Both the position numbers and the translations under genes were made by a program. The notes beneath the pieces were generated by a model. It saw nothing but the letters and a program-made list of their open reading frames with translations, was not told the origin of the DNA and made no database searches. A stretch of 64,000 nt of DNA from Salegentibacter sp. 24 (lineage in GTDB: Bacteria > Bacteroidota > Bacteroidia > Flavobacteriales > Flavobacteriaceae), in assembly GCF_004362395.1 (NCBI RefSeq), contig NZ_SNWE01000015.1, positions 1 to 64,000 on the forward strand, in the 5' to 3' direction. Shown piece by piece: positions 53,027 to 62,762 of the stretch; position 1 is the first letter of the stretch, and every line of letters starts with the position of its first letter.

Positions 53027-54190
53027 ATGTTCCAAGATAAATACGTTTTCGCTCAGTTGGTCTCGTTTCTTAATCGAAGTAAATTCAATCGTATTGTCGC
53101 CAAATATGAAGGAGACAAATATGTAAAGCATTTTAGCTGTTGGAATCAACTGCTTGCTTTGATGTTCGGCCAGCTTTCTAATCGTGAAAGTTTAAGAGGT
53201 TTGATTGTTGCTCTGGACGCTCATCACTCCAAAACTTACCATCTAGGGATGGGTAAAAATGTCTCAAAATCATCTTTGGCAAGAGCCAATCAGGATAGGG
53301 ACTATCATATCTTTGAAGAGTATGCTTACTACTTGGTAAATCAAGCAAGAGAGAAGCGTACCACCAATATTTTTAATCTCGGTGGTAACGTCTACGCTTT
53401 CGATTCAACGACAATTGACTTATGCCTTTCCGTATTTTGGTGGGCAAAGTTCCGTAAGAAAAAAGGCGGTATCAAAGTGCATACATTGTACGATATAGAA
53501 ACACAGATTCCGACATTTTTTCATATTACAGAAGCTTCTGTGCACGATTCAAAGGCTATGAAAGAGATCCCTTATGAGCCAGACTCTTTCTATATATTTG
53601 ACCGAGCTTACAATAGCTTTAAGATGTTGTACAAGATTCATCAGATAGGAGCCTACTTCGTTGTCAGGGCAAAGAAAAACCTTCAATACAAAACCATCAA
53701 ATGGAAACGCAGGTTACCCAGGAATGTACTTTCTGATGTGACAATTGATTTAATAGGCTTTTATCCGAAAAAGTACTATCCAGGATCGCTTCGCATGGTT
53801 AGATACTGGGATGAGGAACAAAAACGTGAATTTGTCTTCTTGACAAATGCCACCCACATCTCAGCGCTGCAGGTTGCAGAACTTTATAAGAACCGCTAGC
53901 AGGTGGAACTGTTCTTCAAATGGCTAAAGCAGCACCTTAAAATCAAGAAGTTCTGGGGTACTACCCAGAATGCCGTTCGAATCCAGATATATGCCGCTCT
54001 ATGCACCTACTGCCTGGTGGCAATCGTACAACACGATATGAAACTGGATAGAAGCACATATGAAGTACTCCAAATATTAAGTATATCCTTGACAGATAAA
54101 ACGAATCTTCGAGAACTCTTTAGCAAAACTAAATTTCAAAATGACAAAGAACGAACTAGGCTTAATGGGCCAAATTTATTTGATTTTTAA
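53027..54190 (+). pseudogene. IS4-family transposase, interrupted by a stop codon
   Basis: Two pieces (53027..53899, 290 residues; and 53903..54190) are in the same frame and are split by TAG at 53897..53899. Together they make a full 387-residue IS4-type DDE transposase: YAFDSTTIDL (first Asp), FDRAYNSFKMLYKI (second Asp region), and YKNR-stop-QVELFFKWLKQHLKIKKF, the Y-x2-R-x3-E-x6-K signature with its Glu. The stop takes the place of the Trp normally found after the Arg (RW.vE), so a single G-to-A change (TGG to TAG) explains it. The copy is probably inactive unless the stop is read through. Confidence 0.85.
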
Positions 54191-54227
54191 AATGTCCCAA
54201 TTTTAATGGGACACTAGTGAAAACAGG

Positions 54228-54524
54228 TTAAAAACTGGTCAATTCTTCCCAGGCTTTTGTTTTCTGCTTTGCGATAGAATCTATTTTGGAAGAGCTATTC
54301 TTAATTATGGAATCATATTCCTTAATCTGTTGGGTTCCTGATCGTACAACGGAATCTAAAGATTCTACCTTTTCAAGACCTTTATCTATCTCGCTGTTGA
54401 TATCGTCCGCCTGTTGGCTAAACTCATTAAATTTTTTAGTTGCTCTTTCCCTGGATTCTTCACAAGAGCTTAGAAAAGCTAATGTTAAAACGGAAAAAAT
54501 GCTGTATCTAATTAGCTGTTTCAT
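54228..54524 (-). CDS. Small coiled-coil lipoprotein
   Basis: The start at 54524 (MKQLIRYSIFSVLTLAFLSSC) gives 98 residues with a lipoprotein Cys at 21. The mature part is charged and heptad-like (FNEFSQQADDINSEIDKGLEKVESL), suggesting a coiled coil. The longer in-frame start adds an odd 27-residue leader. The insertion-sequence target duplication abuts the stop codon but leaves it intact. Function unknown. Confidence 0.7.
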   Translation of the reverse strand: MKQLIRYSIFSVLTLAFLSSCEESRERATKKFNEFSQQADDINSEIDKGLEKVESLDSVVRSGTQQIKEYDSIIKNSSSKIDSIAKQKTKAWEELTSF

Positions 54525-54770
54525 TGTTGTTAATAGCTTTATATTAATACCACAAAGATACAGTATATAAAATTGAAGAGGTATTTTAAAAAGACTTAGT
54601 TCCACTTCATTACCAAAGACTTAACAAAATAAAAGACCTCATTAATCAGCAAATTAAATTTTAATGATTCTTGTCATATTTTTTCTAAAGATTGAGATGT
54701 AAATTACACCTGCCTATGGAATTATAAATTCTTAGATCATTTAATAACCAACCTTTTAAACAGTACTTCA

Positions 54771-55235
54771 ATGAAAGCCTTGACCTTAAATGAAAGTATG
54801 CAGCTCCTTGCTGAGAATTACATTGGCCGACTTGGGTATATCTCCAAAGAAAGGTCCCAAATCGTTCCAATCACCTATTATTATGATCCTGACCTTAAAA
54901 GTATTTTGAGCTATTCGGGGCCGGGAAGTAAAATAGATGCCATGAGAAAAAATTCTTTGGTATGCTTTCAGGTAGATGAGATTACAAACCTAGAAAATTG
55001 GAAATCAGTTTTAATGTATGGCCGGTTCGAAGAAATGGAAAGAATCGATGCTAAATATATGTTGCATTTATTTTCTCAGGGTGTAAAGCGGGTGATAGAA
55101 AATAAAGAAAAAATATTCCCGGATTTTATTCACAATTTCTCCAGTAAAACCAATGATCTTAAAACCCCTATAGTATACCGCATTCATATTGAGGAAATCA
55201 AAGGACGTCAAAGAAATTCCAATTCAGGCGATTAA
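54771..55235 (+). CDS. Pyridoxamine-5'-phosphate-oxidase-family flavoprotein
   Basis: The 154-residue protein has the PNPOx-like split-barrel pattern: MQLLAENYIGRLGYISKERSQIVPITYYYD, SYSGPGSKIDAMRKNSLVCFQVDEI and WKSVLMYGRFEEME. This subgroup resembles Nim-type nitroimidazole-resistance and other FMN-binding proteins of unknown substrate. It lies 123 bases before the GH130 gene on the same strand. Confidence 0.85.
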   Translation: MKALTLNESMQLLAENYIGRLGYISKERSQIVPITYYYDPDLKSILSYSGPGSKIDAMRKNSLVCFQVDEITNLENWKSVLMYGRFEEMERIDAKYMLHLFSQGVKRVIENKEKIFPDFIHNFSSKTNDLKTPIVYRIHIEEIKGRQRNSNSGD

Positions 55236-55358
55236 AAAATTTAATAGTACTTCTGGGTTACCATCTTTTATCAAAAAAGAAATAAAGATTTAAAAATCCT
55301 TTTATTCTTTTCTTATACGCTATCTTTAAAGGAGTTCCCATTTTATAAAATTTGCGCT

Positions 55359-56822
55359 ATGAGGGTTTCTGTAGAACGAAAGGACATCAGGTTTATGCCA
55401 GACTCCAGTAGGGTTTTGGTGAGATTTTTTATGAATGGTGATCAGAGAACTCAAGACCTGGTTACCCGTATTATGGCCATGAGTGATTTTCAGGTAGCTC
55501 AAACCTTAGAACAGACTTTAAGAGAATTTTCCAGACGGCATCGTAATATTTCCCAGGTATTTATCAAGCATTGTTCAAAAATTCGCAGCATCATAGAAGG
55601 CATGCAGTTGAACTATTCGCAACTTTCTGAAGATCGTAAATTACTTATTGGTTCTTATTGTACGATGGAATTTTCTCTTGAGTCCGCTGCTTTTTTTAAT
55701 CCTTCTATGATAGAGGATTTTGATCAGACCTATTTGGAAGAAGGAGAAAAAAGAGTGATTATTTCATTTAGAGCCACCGGAGAGGGACATATTTCTTCGC
55801 TGGTATTTAGAAGAGCTATTCTCGATAAGAATAATGATTTACAGTTAATGAAAATCGGCAATCATATAGATAAAGCAGAGATTTCTCACAAAAAATTATA
55901 TGATAAAAAGCGGTTTATAGAGCGGCTTGAGCAAATGGATATTCCTACCAAATTCTCAAGGGCAATTATGGACAGGCTGCCCGAGAGGTTTGAGTACTAC
56001 GCCCTGAAACGTGAGGTTAGCGAAATATTAAAGGATACTAATATGATTTCAGAGCGAAGAATGGCGCTCGAAGAAATGACCTGGCTGGTCGACTCTTTTT
56101 ATGATGTCCAATTTAAACACGATGCTGATATTTCTGCCCGTGTAATTTTTCCAATTTCAGAATCAGAAAGTAGAGGGATAGAAGACGCACGTTTTGTAAG
56201 GTTTATTGATGACGATGGAGAAATAAAAATTTATGCTACCTACACGGCATATAACGGGCATACCATCCTGCCAAAGCTTCTTTCTACGGATGATTTTTAT
56301 ACCTTCCGTATAATGCCCTTACACGGTGCAGGCGCACAAAACAAGAATTTAGCGCTTTTCCCAACAAAGATAAAAGGTAAATATGCTATGTTGGCCAGAA
56401 TTGATGGCGTAAATAATTACATCATGTTTTCTGATAGAAACACCTTATGGAAAAATCCTATCCTTCTTCAAAAACCAAGATACCCCTGGGAATTCACGCA
56501 AATTGGCAACTGTGGTTCACCATTGTATACTACCGAGGGTTGGTTAATTATCACCCATGGCGTGGGCCCAATGCGACGCTATTGTATCGGAGCTTCCCTT
56601 TTTGACCTGGAGGATCCTACAAAGGAAATAGGCAGGCTGGCTGAACCTTTAATTACACCACTAGAACACGAAAGGGAAGGTTATGTCCCTAATGTAGTAT
56701 ATTCCTGCGGAGCTTTAATTCATAACAACAGTCTTATTTTGCCATATGCCGTTTCAGATTATTCTTCCACATATGCCGTAGTGAAGCTGGAGGAGTTATT
56801 TAGGGCCTTAAAACGAAGATAG
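55359..56822 (+). CDS. GH130-family glycoside phosphorylase/hydrolase
   Basis: The 487-residue cytosolic protein is a GH130-type five-bladed propeller with an N-terminal helical extension of about 170 residues. Marks include ESRGIEDARFVRFIDDDGEIKIYATYTAY (about 270-298), and THGVGPMRRYCIGASLFDLEDPTK (about 400-423) with the family's catalytic Asp neighbourhood. GH130 enzymes phosphorolyse or hydrolyse beta-mannosides, often beta-1,2-mannobiose. No signal peptide, so it acts on an internal oligosaccharide. Convergent with the GT4 genes. Confidence 0.88.
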   Translation: MRVSVERKDIRFMPDSSRVLVRFFMNGDQRTQDLVTRIMAMSDFQVAQTLEQTLREFSRRHRNISQVFIKHCSKIRSIIEGMQLNYSQLSEDRKLLIGSYCTMEFSLESAAFFNPSMIEDFDQTYLEEGEKRVIISFRATGEGHISSLVFRRAILDKNNDLQLMKIGNHIDKAEISHKKLYDKKRFIERLEQMDIPTKFSRAIMDRLPERFEYYALKREVSEILKDTNMISERRMALEEMTWLVDSFYDVQFKHDADISARVIFPISESESRGIEDARFVRFIDDDGEIKIYATYTAYNGHTILPKLLSTDDFYTFRIMPLHGAGAQNKNLALFPTKIKGKYAMLARIDGVNNYIMFSDRNTLWKNPILLQKPRYPWEFTQIGNCGSPLYTTEGWLIITHGVGPMRRYCIGASLFDLEDPTKEIGRLAEPLITPLEHEREGYVPNVVYSCGALIHNNSLILPYAVSDYSSTYAVVKLEELFRALKRR

Positions 56823-56832
56823 TTTTTCTCAG

Positions 56833-57855
56833 TTAACTTTTATTATTCTGGCCTATTACTGTATGATAGGCTTTGATATAAGCGCTCACCATGGTATCCA
56901 GGCTGAAGTATTTTACGGCATGAGCTCTACAAATACTGGGGTCCAGTCTGGCTAAAGCTTTTACAGCTAGAACAGCCTCGGAAATAGTATTGGGTAAAAA
57001 TCCGGTTTTTCCAGGTACAATAAGTTCTGGCATGCTCCCCCTTTTAAAAGCGATCACCGGGGTACCGCAAAACATGGCCTCCAGGACACTCAACCCAAAG
57101 GGCTCTTGAAAAAATATGGGATGAAGCAAGGCCTTCGCGCCTCCCAGTAATTTGTCCCGAACTTCTGGTCCGACATTCCCTAAATACTGTACATTTTTAT
57201 TATCTATAAAAGGTTTTATTTCGGAATTAAAATAGGCTTCATCCTGGATAAGTCCGGCTATTTTTAGCGCAAAACCTGATTTTTTTGCAATTTCAATAGC
57301 CGCATGAGTTCCTTTATGCGGGTGAATTCTGCCCAGGAAAAGTAAATAATCCTCTTTTTCCTTTTTAAAAGTGAATTTTTCCGGATCAAGGCCATGATAA
57401 ATCGTTGCCAGGTAATCCAGATCTTTATTTCTATCGGAATCAGAAATTGAAACATAAGCAGCCGTTTTATTGTACTTTTTATAAACCGGCAAAATCTTAG
57501 GAGAGGAAAATCCGTGAATTGTAGTTATCATGGGTGTCTTAATAAGACCTGAATAGCTCAGAGGCAGAAAATCGAAATGATTATGAATAATATCAAAACG
57601 CTGAGCTTGTTCCATCAAATGACTAATATGTAGGCACTCCAATACCTTAGGGTCGTTTTCCTTATCTTCTTCATAAGGCAACTTACAAACCCAATTCAAT
57701 TCAGCTTTAGTCAGGGAATTGCCGGTTGCAAAAAGACTAACCTTGTGGCCCTTATCCACTAATCCTTCGGTAAGATTGGAAGCCACCTGTTCCCAGGGTC
57801 CGTATTTTTCGGGGGGTGTACGCCAGGCTATGGATGATAAAATGGCGATCCTCAT
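56833..57855 (-). CDS. Family-4 glycosyltransferase
   Basis: The 340-residue GT-B protein starts MRIAILSSIAWRTPPEKYGPWEQVASNL and has the donor site FQEPFGLSVLEAMFCGTPVIAF (E-x7-E, about 235-256) and LLFLGRIHPHKGTHAAIE. Donor and acceptor unknown. It overlaps the next gene of the operon by 4 bases, indicating coupled translation with the 760-residue fusion protein. Confidence 0.9.
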   Translation of the reverse strand: MRIAILSSIAWRTPPEKYGPWEQVASNLTEGLVDKGHKVSLFATGNSLTKAELNWVCKLPYEEDKENDPKVLECLHISHLMEQAQRFDIIHNHFDFLPLSYSGLIKTPMITTIHGFSSPKILPVYKKYNKTAAYVSISDSDRNKDLDYLATIYHGLDPEKFTFKKEKEDYLLFLGRIHPHKGTHAAIEIAKKSGFALKIAGLIQDEAYFNSEIKPFIDNKNVQYLGNVGPEVRDKLLGGAKALLHPIFFQEPFGLSVLEAMFCGTPVIAFKRGSMPELIVPGKTGFLPNTISEAVLAVKALARLDPSICRAHAVKYFSLDTMVSAYIKAYHTVIGQNNKS

Positions 57856-60134
57856 GGCTTATTCCCCTTTAGATCCGAATCTTGTGTAGGCTTCGATTCT
57901 TTGGATTGGTATAGTTCCTGGTATGCTTGTAACACCGTAAGATGAGAGATTAAATAAGCCAAGGAGCTCTCCGCCCCCTGATTTCTGTTAACCCCATAAT
58001 TTTCCAGTCCATCGCAACAACCCTTTGTATCAAAATCATAAAGGCTCATTCGTAAATCGTTTTCGCCTAAAAACCACATAAATGACAGGAATAATTTATT
58101 TAAAAACTCTTTATCTTTGGTAACTAAATATCCCTGGTAATACAATAAAACCATAGCCAGAGCATCTACCGGTTGCTGGGCGAACAGGGATCTTTCTTTT
58201 CCTTTTACATACCAGTTTTTATTACCTATTATTGAAAGATATCCATTCTTGAAAGTTTGCTGGGTAAGGAAATTCATGGTTTTTATGCCGACCGATTGAA
58301 TAGCGTCATCATTTAAAACCTGAGCGGCGTGCAGCAAGGATAAGGGTAGAATGGCATTATCATAGGCCAATAAATTCTCAAACCAGGGCCATTCTTTAGA
58401 ACTATTCTTTTCAAACTGCAAAATCAATTTTGAACATAGGCCCTTTAAACGAATGATCATATCCTCATCGGAGGGATTGCTTTTTAAATAATAGCATATC
58501 CCGATGATCGTATTGGCAATACTTCTAATAGATTTTAGCTTGTCAAAAATTGGAACAGCGTTGAAAAACACCAGTTTCCCATTTTGATAATAGGCGTCAT
58601 TAGGCGCATTCCCCATTAAATAACCCAGGGCCCAGATGGTCCTTCCAAAGGAATCTTCAGAACCCATTTTATCCAGAAAATTACGATTAAAGCTTAGAAA
58701 ATTTCTAAAGCTACCATCTTCATTTTGCATATAATGAATATAACTAAGGTATATGGGCATTAACCTCAATGCTAATGGATTTTTTTTCTGATTAAATGTC
58801 ATCAATGACATCAGTAAGGCTCGAGCGTTATCGTCCAGACAATAACCTTCCTTAAGATTAGGTATTCCGAATTTAGCATGTTGGATTATGCCCGTATCAT
58901 CGGTTAATCTTTTGATATGTGCGAGTGAAAATGGCGGAAGAATTAAAGGATCTATGATTGTTCCTTCTTTCTTTGAGATTTCTTTTTTTGGCGATTTTAG
59001 AATAGTGGTAGCAAGGTGCAAATATTTTTCCCCTATTTTGGGCCACTTAATTTCTTTCCCGTACCTATAGGCCTTCTCTTGGATCGCATGGAGTTTCTCC
59101 GGCTTATCCAGTAATGTATTAAGTGTAGAGGCAAGATCATCCGGATCATTAAAATTAAAAAGACAGCCCTTTCCATCCTGAAGTAATTCGGCTGCATGCC
59201 AATAGGGTGTGGAAACCACGGCGCAACCTGATCCCATAGCATACGAAAGAGTTCCACTGGTGATTTGGGCTTCATTGAGATAAGGGGTGATGTAAATATC
59301 ACAGGCAGAGAGATATCGAAACAATTCCGTTTCATCAATAAATTCATTCAACAAAATTATATGATCCTGAAGCTTTAAATTTTTTATCAGTAACTGAAGA
59401 TAGTTCCGGTATTCCTCGCCTGAATTCCGCAAGACGTTTGGGTGAGTCTTTCCCAGAACCATATATAACACTTCCGGGTGAGATTTTATAATTTGAGGTA
59501 AAGCTTTTATAACTGTTTCAATACCCTTATTTCTTCCAATAAAACCGAAAGTCATTAATACTTTTTTCTTTTTCAGTTTTAATTCCTTTTTGGACTGCTT
59601 CTTATCAAACTCAATATTGGGCACCCCATGTTCTATAAAAGCAATTTTATCCTTGGGAACATCGTAAATGGAGGTTAAAAAACTAATGGCCATTTGGCTC
59701 ATCACAACAACTTTATCAGCCATTTTGCAGATCTCCTTTAAAATAGCCTTTTCCGTATAAGAAGGAACTTCCAGAATTGTATGAAGAGTTACGATAATAG
59801 GTATTTTAACGTGGTGTAATAGAGGTAGGATATAAACCCCTCCATTACCACCAAAAATTCCAAATTCATGTTCAAGGATGCAGACATCAACCCCGTTGGA
59901 ATTTATAAAGTTTGCCGCTTTTAAATAATCGGTTTGTTGCTCCTGACCAATAGTTAATTTTACTTCCGGTGGATAAACATGGGTTTCATCATAGTCATTA
60001 ATGGCAATTACAAGGCGCTTATGATTTTTTTCCCCATGATGTTCTTTTAATGTCATAGCAAGGGCCAGGTTTTGAGTAAAGGTCCCAATTCCGCATTCCC
60101 GTGGTGGATATGTTCCTATAAATGCAATTTTCAT
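57852..60134 (-). CDS. GT4 glycosyltransferase fused to helical toroid domain
   Basis: The 760-residue protein has an N-terminal GT4 transferase (1 to about 385: PRECGIGTFTQNLALAM, LMTFGFIGRNKGIETVI, AMGSGCAVVSTPYWHAAELL). A C-terminal domain (about 405-745) is predicted to be an (alpha/alpha)6 toroid (EGYCLDDNARALLMSLMTF, DSFGRTIWALGYLMG, WPWFENLLAYDNAILPLSLL). The toroid has acidic residues typical of glycosidases but its catalysis is unproven. A transferase and hydrolase-like domain in one chain suggests building and trimming of the same sugar polymer, or a binding platform. Confidence 0.85.
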   Translation of the reverse strand: MKIAFIGTYPPRECGIGTFTQNLALAMTLKEHHGEKNHKRLVIAINDYDETHVYPPEVKLTIGQEQQTDYLKAANFINSNGVDVCILEHEFGIFGGNGGVYILPLLHHVKIPIIVTLHTILEVPSYTEKAILKEICKMADKVVVMSQMAISFLTSIYDVPKDKIAFIEHGVPNIEFDKKQSKKELKLKKKKVLMTFGFIGRNKGIETVIKALPQIIKSHPEVLYMVLGKTHPNVLRNSGEEYRNYLQLLIKNLKLQDHIILLNEFIDETELFRYLSACDIYITPYLNEAQITSGTLSYAMGSGCAVVSTPYWHAAELLQDGKGCLFNFNDPDDLASTLNTLLDKPEKLHAIQEKAYRYGKEIKWPKIGEKYLHLATTILKSPKKEISKKEGTIIDPLILPPFSLAHIKRLTDDTGIIQHAKFGIPNLKEGYCLDDNARALLMSLMTFNQKKNPLALRLMPIYLSYIHYMQNEDGSFRNFLSFNRNFLDKMGSEDSFGRTIWALGYLMGNAPNDAYYQNGKLVFFNAVPIFDKLKSIRSIANTIIGICYYLKSNPSDEDMIIRLKGLCSKLILQFEKNSSKEWPWFENLLAYDNAILPLSLLHAAQVLNDDAIQSVGIKTMNFLTQQTFKNGYLSIIGNKNWYVKGKERSLFAQQPVDALAMVLLYYQGYLVTKDKEFLNKLFLSFMWFLGENDLRMSLYDFDTKGCCDGLENYGVNRNQGAESSLAYLISHLTVLQAYQELYQSKESKPTQDSDLKGNKP

Positions 60135-60408
60135 TTTAAATGAATTTCTGATGGTTTATGTCGACATTTTGTCATTAATAGTCAACTAAATCGTCTTCTA
60201 TGAATGTTACGATTAATTGTTCTGAATAAAATTTGAGGCAATTTTACCCGGTTCTTTTTATTCCAAGTAGGAATGCATATTTCTACCTAAAAAACCAGGA
60301 TTAGGAAATCAAATCGGAAGCGTCTTTAAAGATAAGTTTATTTCTCTTAAGCTTTGAAATTACAGCTGTTAACTTTTACCAAAAATTAGATCATTTAGAA
60401 TAAAAAAA

Positions 60409-61599
60409 TTAACTATTCCCCCTAAATGAAGCTTCTCTTATCTCGTCAAAAAAAAGGGTTCTTTTCTCCTCAACACATTTCACGGCGTAAAGATAAATTG
60501 CGGCACTCCAGGTTTGCCAATCCTGCCCCATGGGCTGGCCGGTTTGTGATTTAAACCATTCATTAAATCCGAACTCCAGGTCTTTTGTTTTGGGAGCTTT
60601 TATAAGTTTAGTTAGCTCCAAAAGTTTTATTTCAGCTAATTCATACTTTTCTGCAGCAACAAGAGATGCTACATAAAGTCCACATATAAAAGGCCATACC
60701 CCTCCATTATGGTAGTTCCCCGGTAAATTGTAATCGGCATAGCGCTTATGCCAATCCGGATCCTCTGGATTGATAAACGGATAAAAGTTTGGCGGTAAAT
60801 CAACAGCAAGTATTCCTCGGGCTTTCATTTTTGTACATTCATTCTCCACCCACTCAATAATGGCATCTGCTGTTTTAGAAGAGGCCATTCCTGAAAGAAT
60901 TGCAAGACTATTTCCAAGCAAATCGAATCTTTCACTTTTAAAATTCTTATAAGTCCAAAAAGCATAATAAGGTTTATCTCTTGTGACCAGATCCTCTTGT
61001 AACGGGCGATCCTTGGTATCCCTGATAAGGATAAATTCCTCCATTTCCTGATGCATTTGCCTGGCACGCTTATGGAAACCCATTAATTGTAAATAACTAT
61101 ATACCAGTGTATTTACATAAAGCCCGTAACCAAGTACCCATTGTTCATCCCGCCAATCGCTGGTAGGTTGTTGGGCGACGAGACAGCGATCCTTGGGACT
61201 CTGATATTCCATCCACAGTAAAGATTTTTTGACAGCCTTATCTAGAAAGTCAGGTTCTTTTACAGTTTTTCTAAAAATTTCCGTGGCCAGTAAAAATAGA
61301 GGTGTTGTATCACTTGCCCCCCTATTTTCACTATCATGAACCAATGAAGGAATATGCCCTTTTTCAGTCTGAGTTTTAGCCAGGGTGTCTAAAACTTGAC
61401 GGATACTGGTTAAAAGTTCGGCATTGCCTGAAACTACGATCCCCAGTACAGAAAACATTAAATCTCGGGTATAAGGCTCTGGATATCCCCACCCAGCTGT
61501 ACGAGGTAAACCTTGAAAGGGACCTTTCGAATTATGCAGAAGAACAGCAATAGCTGCCTGCTTTGCCAAACCAATTGCTAATAAATTATCTGATGTCAT
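60409..61599 (-). CDS. Six-hairpin glycosidase related to GH100 invertases
   Basis: The 396-residue soluble protein has PYTRDLMFSVLGIVVSG, TSDWRDEQWVLGYGLYVN and NYHNGGVWPFICGLYVA; then QDWQTWSAAIYLYAV at the end. These resemble neutral/alkaline invertases (GH100) and amylo-alpha-1,6-glucosidase-like proteins, both (alpha/alpha)6 folds. Asp residues in TRD and DWRDE are candidates for catalysis. It lies within the GT4 gene group, so it probably acts on sucrose-like or alpha-linked intracellular sugars. Confidence 0.78.
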   Translation of the reverse strand: MTSDNLLAIGLAKQAAIAVLLHNSKGPFQGLPRTAGWGYPEPYTRDLMFSVLGIVVSGNAELLTSIRQVLDTLAKTQTEKGHIPSLVHDSENRGASDTTPLFLLATEIFRKTVKEPDFLDKAVKKSLLWMEYQSPKDRCLVAQQPTSDWRDEQWVLGYGLYVNTLVYSYLQLMGFHKRARQMHQEMEEFILIRDTKDRPLQEDLVTRDKPYYAFWTYKNFKSERFDLLGNSLAILSGMASSKTADAIIEWVENECTKMKARGILAVDLPPNFYPFINPEDPDWHKRYADYNLPGNYHNGGVWPFICGLYVASLVAAEKYELAEIKLLELTKLIKAPKTKDLEFGFNEWFKSQTGQPMGQDWQTWSAAIYLYAVKCVEEKRTLFFDEIREASFRGNS

Positions 61600-61608
61600 T
61601 ATTTTTTT

Positions 61609-62751
61609 TTAAACCAACCCCAATTTATCCTCCAGAATTTGTAAAAACCTTCTGGCAACTACTCTGTAATCAAAGTTTTCAATCACCCGTGCTCTAGCGT
61701 TTTGACCCATCTTTTCCCGAAGGGTCTTATCCTGCATTAAACTTAATAGGTGCTTTGCTATATCCTGAACATCTGCACGATAATCTACCGTACGCGGGGT
61801 ATCAAATACTATTTTATGGTTGCTCTCAAATCCAGATTCTTCGCCCAGAATAACTTCCTTGGTTACAATCTTTTGAGCCACCCCAGCAAGTAAGGCTGTT
61901 TCATTATGCACCAGCGTATCCAACATTCCCATGGCACTAATGCCGATTACCGGTTTACCACATGCACCAGCCTCAATCTGGGGCATCCCAAAGCCTTCAA
62001 GCCGTGAAGGAGCTGCATAAATATCACAAGCACCTATTAAATAAGGAATAAAGTTTCTGGAAATGGTATTGGTTGCATAGATGATTTTTTCATCCAGACC
62101 AAGCTTACGTGCCAGTTCTCGATCCAATAAATTTTGCGCTTTTGTTCTGGGTTGCGGCCAGACTTTACATATGTATTTCCAATTTGGGGAATTCTCATCT
62201 ATTATAGCTAGAGCCTCCATTACTTCTCTGGCCCCTTTGGAAGCCGCATCACCCCCAATGGTTAGAATCATTAATTGATCTTTTGAAATACCCAGGGCCT
62301 CCCGAACTGCAATTATTTTGGGATCATTCTTTTCAAAAGGAATAAATGCATCAGTATTGCAACCCACAGGCAATACTTCAATATTATCTGGGTTTATGCC
62401 ATCTCGCACATACATTTCCTTTACCCAATTGGAGGTGACCAAAATAAGAGGTAATTCGTTCAAAACCTTTTGATAATTGGCAATGTATCCATCGGCCACC
62501 AACCAGGGCACTGGCAAAACCCCTTGTGTTTGGGGGTGAAGAATCAAATCTGGAGTATGTCCCCAGTAGCCTACTCCCACGACAACATCAGGCTTGAACC
62601 AGCGGTAATACCATTCTTTTTCCTGGGCTGATTCAAAATGTACAGCCTGGGCATTTACCCCGAGCTCTAATAATCCTTTGTATAGCAAATCTCCTTGTGT
62701 AGCCAGGCCTCCGGGAGATGGAGGATAATCATAAAGCATTAATATTTTCAT
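61609..62751 (-). CDS. Family-4 glycosyltransferase
   Basis: The 380-residue GT-B protein begins MKILMLYDYPPSPGGLATQGD. It carries LEGFGMPQIEAGACGKPVIG (E-x7-E-like donor site, about 258-277). It does not carry the BshA signature start and is more like sugar-polymer or lipid-linked transferases. Nine bases separate it from the GH100-like gene and 11 from the PIG-L gene, so it is in the same operon. Confidence 0.9.
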   Translation of the reverse strand: MKILMLYDYPPSPGGLATQGDLLYKGLLELGVNAQAVHFESAQEKEWYYRWFKPDVVVGVGYWGHTPDLILHPQTQGVLPVPWLVADGYIANYQKVLNELPLILVTSNWVKEMYVRDGINPDNIEVLPVGCNTDAFIPFEKNDPKIIAVREALGISKDQLMILTIGGDAASKGAREVMEALAIIDENSPNWKYICKVWPQPRTKAQNLLDRELARKLGLDEKIIYATNTISRNFIPYLIGACDIYAAPSRLEGFGMPQIEAGACGKPVIGISAMGMLDTLVHNETALLAGVAQKIVTKEVILGEESGFESNHKIVFDTPRTVDYRADVQDIAKHLLSLMQDKTLREKMGQNARARVIENFDYRVVARRFLQILEDKLGLV

Positions 62752-62762
62752 CTTATTATCCT

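Larger units (their letters stand above)
52902..54218 (+). mobile_element. IS4-family insertion sequence
   Basis: The element is about 1.3 kb. TGTCCCATTAAA (52908..52919) is repeated inverted at 54202..54213, and GAAAACAGGT occurs directly at 52892..52901 and 54219..54228, a probable 10-bp target duplication. The tips between IR and duplication are 5-6 bases and do not match, so exact ends are unsettled. It encodes a DDE transposase interrupted by one stop. Right end forms a TGTCCC/GGGACA hairpin that may act as a terminator. No host gene is interrupted. Confidence 0.85.
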
